A stretch of 64,000 nt of DNA from Ganoderma boninense (taxonomy: Eukaryota > Basidiomycota > Agaricomycetes > Polyporales > Polyporaceae): contig CM035313.1 in the NCBI GenBank assembly GCA_002900995.3, positions 496,001-560,000 of the forward strand, given 5' to 3'. Made by a program: the position numbers and the translations under genes. The notes beneath the pieces were generated by a model, which saw only the letters and a program-made list of their open reading frames with translations, had not been told where the DNA came from and ran no database searches. How positions within the stretch are numbered: the first letter of the stretch is position 1; each line of letters begins with the position of its first letter. Below, one piece after another: positions 62,498-64,000 of the stretch.

Positions 62498-62974
62498 ATG
62501 TCCGATACTGGCAGGCAGTCTTTCTCTGACAAGGCCGAGTCCGCGGTGAAGGTACGTCGTCGTTCACCCCCCTGCTCGACTAGACGGACCGAGCTCGAAT
62601 ATTGACGCGAGCGCCGCTCGTGACATACAGCCGGACTCTCAGAAGTCCACAACCGAGCAGCTCGGCGACAAGGCCAAGAGCGCGTATGACTCCGTGGCGT
62701 CGACGATGCAGCCTCAGGTGAGTCCGGGGCGCGTCTCGCTAGTCTCTTCGCACCAATGGTTGCAGCGATACTGAACGGGCACGCCTGCACAGAGCGAGAA
62801 GTCGACCAGCCAGAAGGCCGGTGACGCCTTCAGCAACAACTCGAACCAGGATTCAGTGAGTTTTCTTTGTGCTTGGTCGCATCGGCGGATAGAGGTAGAG
62901 GAGAGTGATGTTGACGTCCTCTGCAGGAGTCGATGACCGAACAAGCGAAGAGAGCTTTCGGCGCGAACAAGTAG
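62498..62974 (+). CDS. Heat shock protein 9/12 family
   Basis: Four short exons (62498-62551, 62631-62717, 62793-62855, 62927-62974) encode 83 aa beginning MSDTGRQSFSDKAESAVKPD. The N-terminal MSDTGRQSFSDKA box and the repeated Asp/Lys/Ala-rich segments (LGDKAKSAYDSVAS; SEKSTSQKAGDAF; ESMTEQAKRAFG) identify the HSP9/HSP12 family. These are small hydrophilic proteins, disordered in solution and helical on membranes, strongly induced by heat, osmotic stress and stationary phase, and thought to stabilise membranes. All three introns are in phase 0, so each exon encodes one helical segment. A TATA box and a candidate stress element upstream fit stress induction. Confidence 0.92.
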
Positions 62975-63121
62975 ATGCCGAGGAGAGTTCCCTTGTGCCG
63001 ATCAGACGACCATTGTGTATGATAGTTCGCGCTTTTGCGCATCCGAGTAACACCGTTGTACCTTACAGACGAGGAAAAGGAATACTTCGTTAAACCTGTC
63101 TTCGAAAGCATTGGATGGCGG
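62975..63121. other. Convergent 3' gap between HSP9/12 and GH27 genes
   Basis: About 150 bp between two convergent stop codons. Nothing else was seen. Confidence 0.6.
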
Positions 63122-64000
63122 TTAAGCAGGCTTGATGAACAACGCCGCAGTGTCGTGGGTGTCAACCGTAGTCGCAAAGCTCGTCGTGAACTTGCCGAGG
63201 TCCTTGCCCGTCCACATGTCGTGAACCGTGAACGAACCGGAACCGAGGCCCGGAACGTTGGCGAAGTCGAAAGTCATCGTCGCGGCGGTGGAGTTGGTGT
63301 TGATGATGAAGACGTGAGTACCCCTCGACGACGCGCCTGCGTAGAACTGGGGAGGCGACGGAATGGAGGCTCCGGCGGTGGGGGTGAATGGAGCCGCGGG
63401 AGTGCCAATAGTAGCGTCTTGATGGAACGCGAGCAGTTCATGGTTTGTAATGATATCGACTTGGGTAGAGTTCAAGCGGGAGAGCTGTCAAAGTAAAGTT
63501 AATGCTAGGCATGTATTCATTGACACAGTCGAGAGCGGCTTACATCGGTGCCGAGAAGGATTGGGCTCTTGAAAAGCACCCACGCGGCAAAGTGCGTCCG
63601 CTGCTCTTGGATCGTCAGGGCCCCGTTGCCGATTTCCATCATATCCCTGTCAACATGTTAGGTTACGAGTATGTGCGATCGTGGCAGAGTCCACATACAT
63701 GTCGTTGTGAGAGTAGAAGTCAATAGAGTTGAGGTGCTGGACGTTCGTGGTGATGATGCTCGTGATGTAGCTCCACGACGCACTTGCATCCCCGGACATA
63801 CGCCACGAATGGCCCTACGCAAGTGTTTATTTAAGGGAGGGAGGGTAGCAATGCCGAAGAGAGGCGTACCACACGAGCACCCCACTCCCACACGTTTGCA
63901 TTCCCCCAGATACAGATATCGAATTGGAACGGTCGACCAGTGTCGTTCATGGCAGCACTGATCCCAGCCTGAAGATGAGTCATGTGAGCTCCGAAGAGAG
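63122..64000 (-). CDS. Alpha-galactosidase, glycoside hydrolase family 27 (3' part)
   Basis: Four exons at the 3' end of a gene running off the window (63968-63870, 63814-63699, 63646-63544, 63484-63122). The visible 227 residues begin AGISAAMNDTGRPFQFDICI. Family landmarks: CIWGNANVWEWG, HSWRMSGDASASW containing the Arg and Asp of the GH27 active site region (the acid/base is in WRxSxD), NSIDFYSHNDMDMMEIGNG, and LTIQEQRTHFAAWVFFKSPI then LGTDLSRLN. The C-terminal ~110 residues form the usual antiparallel beta domain, ending FIKPA. The enzyme releases terminal alpha-1,6-galactose from galactomannan or raffinose-type sugars. The catalytic nucleophile and signal peptide lie beyond 64000. The sequence from 63969 to 64000 ends ..CATCTTCAG and reads as intron. 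Confidence 0.9.

Overview
The window is nuclear DNA from a filamentous basidiomycete, most likely an Agaricomycete such as a polypore; the exact taxon is inference. The support is dense genes with many 50-60 bp GT..AG introns, CT-rich promoters, and basidiomycete families: N-out membrane glycoproteins, PA-TM-RING ligases, GH55, GH27, Rds1-like ferritin-fold proteins, HSP9/12 and DUF6589. I rebuilt exon structures by hand from splice signals and reading-frame continuity, and gene spans below include introns.

Layout. 0.8-4.9 kb: an 11-exon gene (-) for a 928-aa protein with a HicA-like C-terminus. 5.9-7.7 kb: N-out membrane glycoprotein (+). 9.9-10.8 kb: small multipass membrane protein (+). 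13.7-16.3 kb: SPT23/MGA2-type membrane-tethered regulator (+). 18.9-20.2 kb: a dead old yellow enzyme (OYE) copy (+). 21.4-22.2 kb: ribosomal protein uL5/RPL11 (-). 22.7-24.5 kb: unknown 577-aa protein (-). 25.8-26.3 kb: Tc1/mariner-type MITE. 27.5-31.3 kb: 23-exon GH55 glucanase (-) with an apparent 2-nt exon. 32.9-39.3 kb: three intact OYE genes in tandem (-). 41.2-42.6 kb: Rds1-like secreted protein (+). 43.2-46.6 kb: PA-TM-RING ubiquitin ligase (-) with a repeat insertion in intron 1. 48.1-49.9 kb: class-III aminotransferase (-). 59.5-60.8 kb: secreted class-3 lipase (-). 62.5-63.0 kb: HSP9/12 (+). 63.1 kb to the edge: 3' part of a GH27 alpha-galactosidase (-).

The most striking object is a 7,420-bp DNA transposon at 51,691-59,110. 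It has 558-bp terminal inverted repeats that look identical and a perfect 9-bp target-site duplication (GTGAATTCG). It carries two convergent genes: a RecQ-like SF2 helicase with a C-terminal CCHC zinc knuckle, and a DUF6589 protein with DDE-transposase-like motifs. The insertion looks very recent, yet the DUF6589 frame is broken by an overlapping stop/start (ATGA). Helicase-bearing Academ-lineage elements (AcademH) are the closest described group I can recall; that match is from memory and unverified.

The other genes do not form an obvious pathway. Several fit a wood- or litter-decay fungus (GH55, GH27, lipase) and stress or xenobiotic handling (OYE array, Rds1-like, HSP9/12), alongside housekeeping genes.
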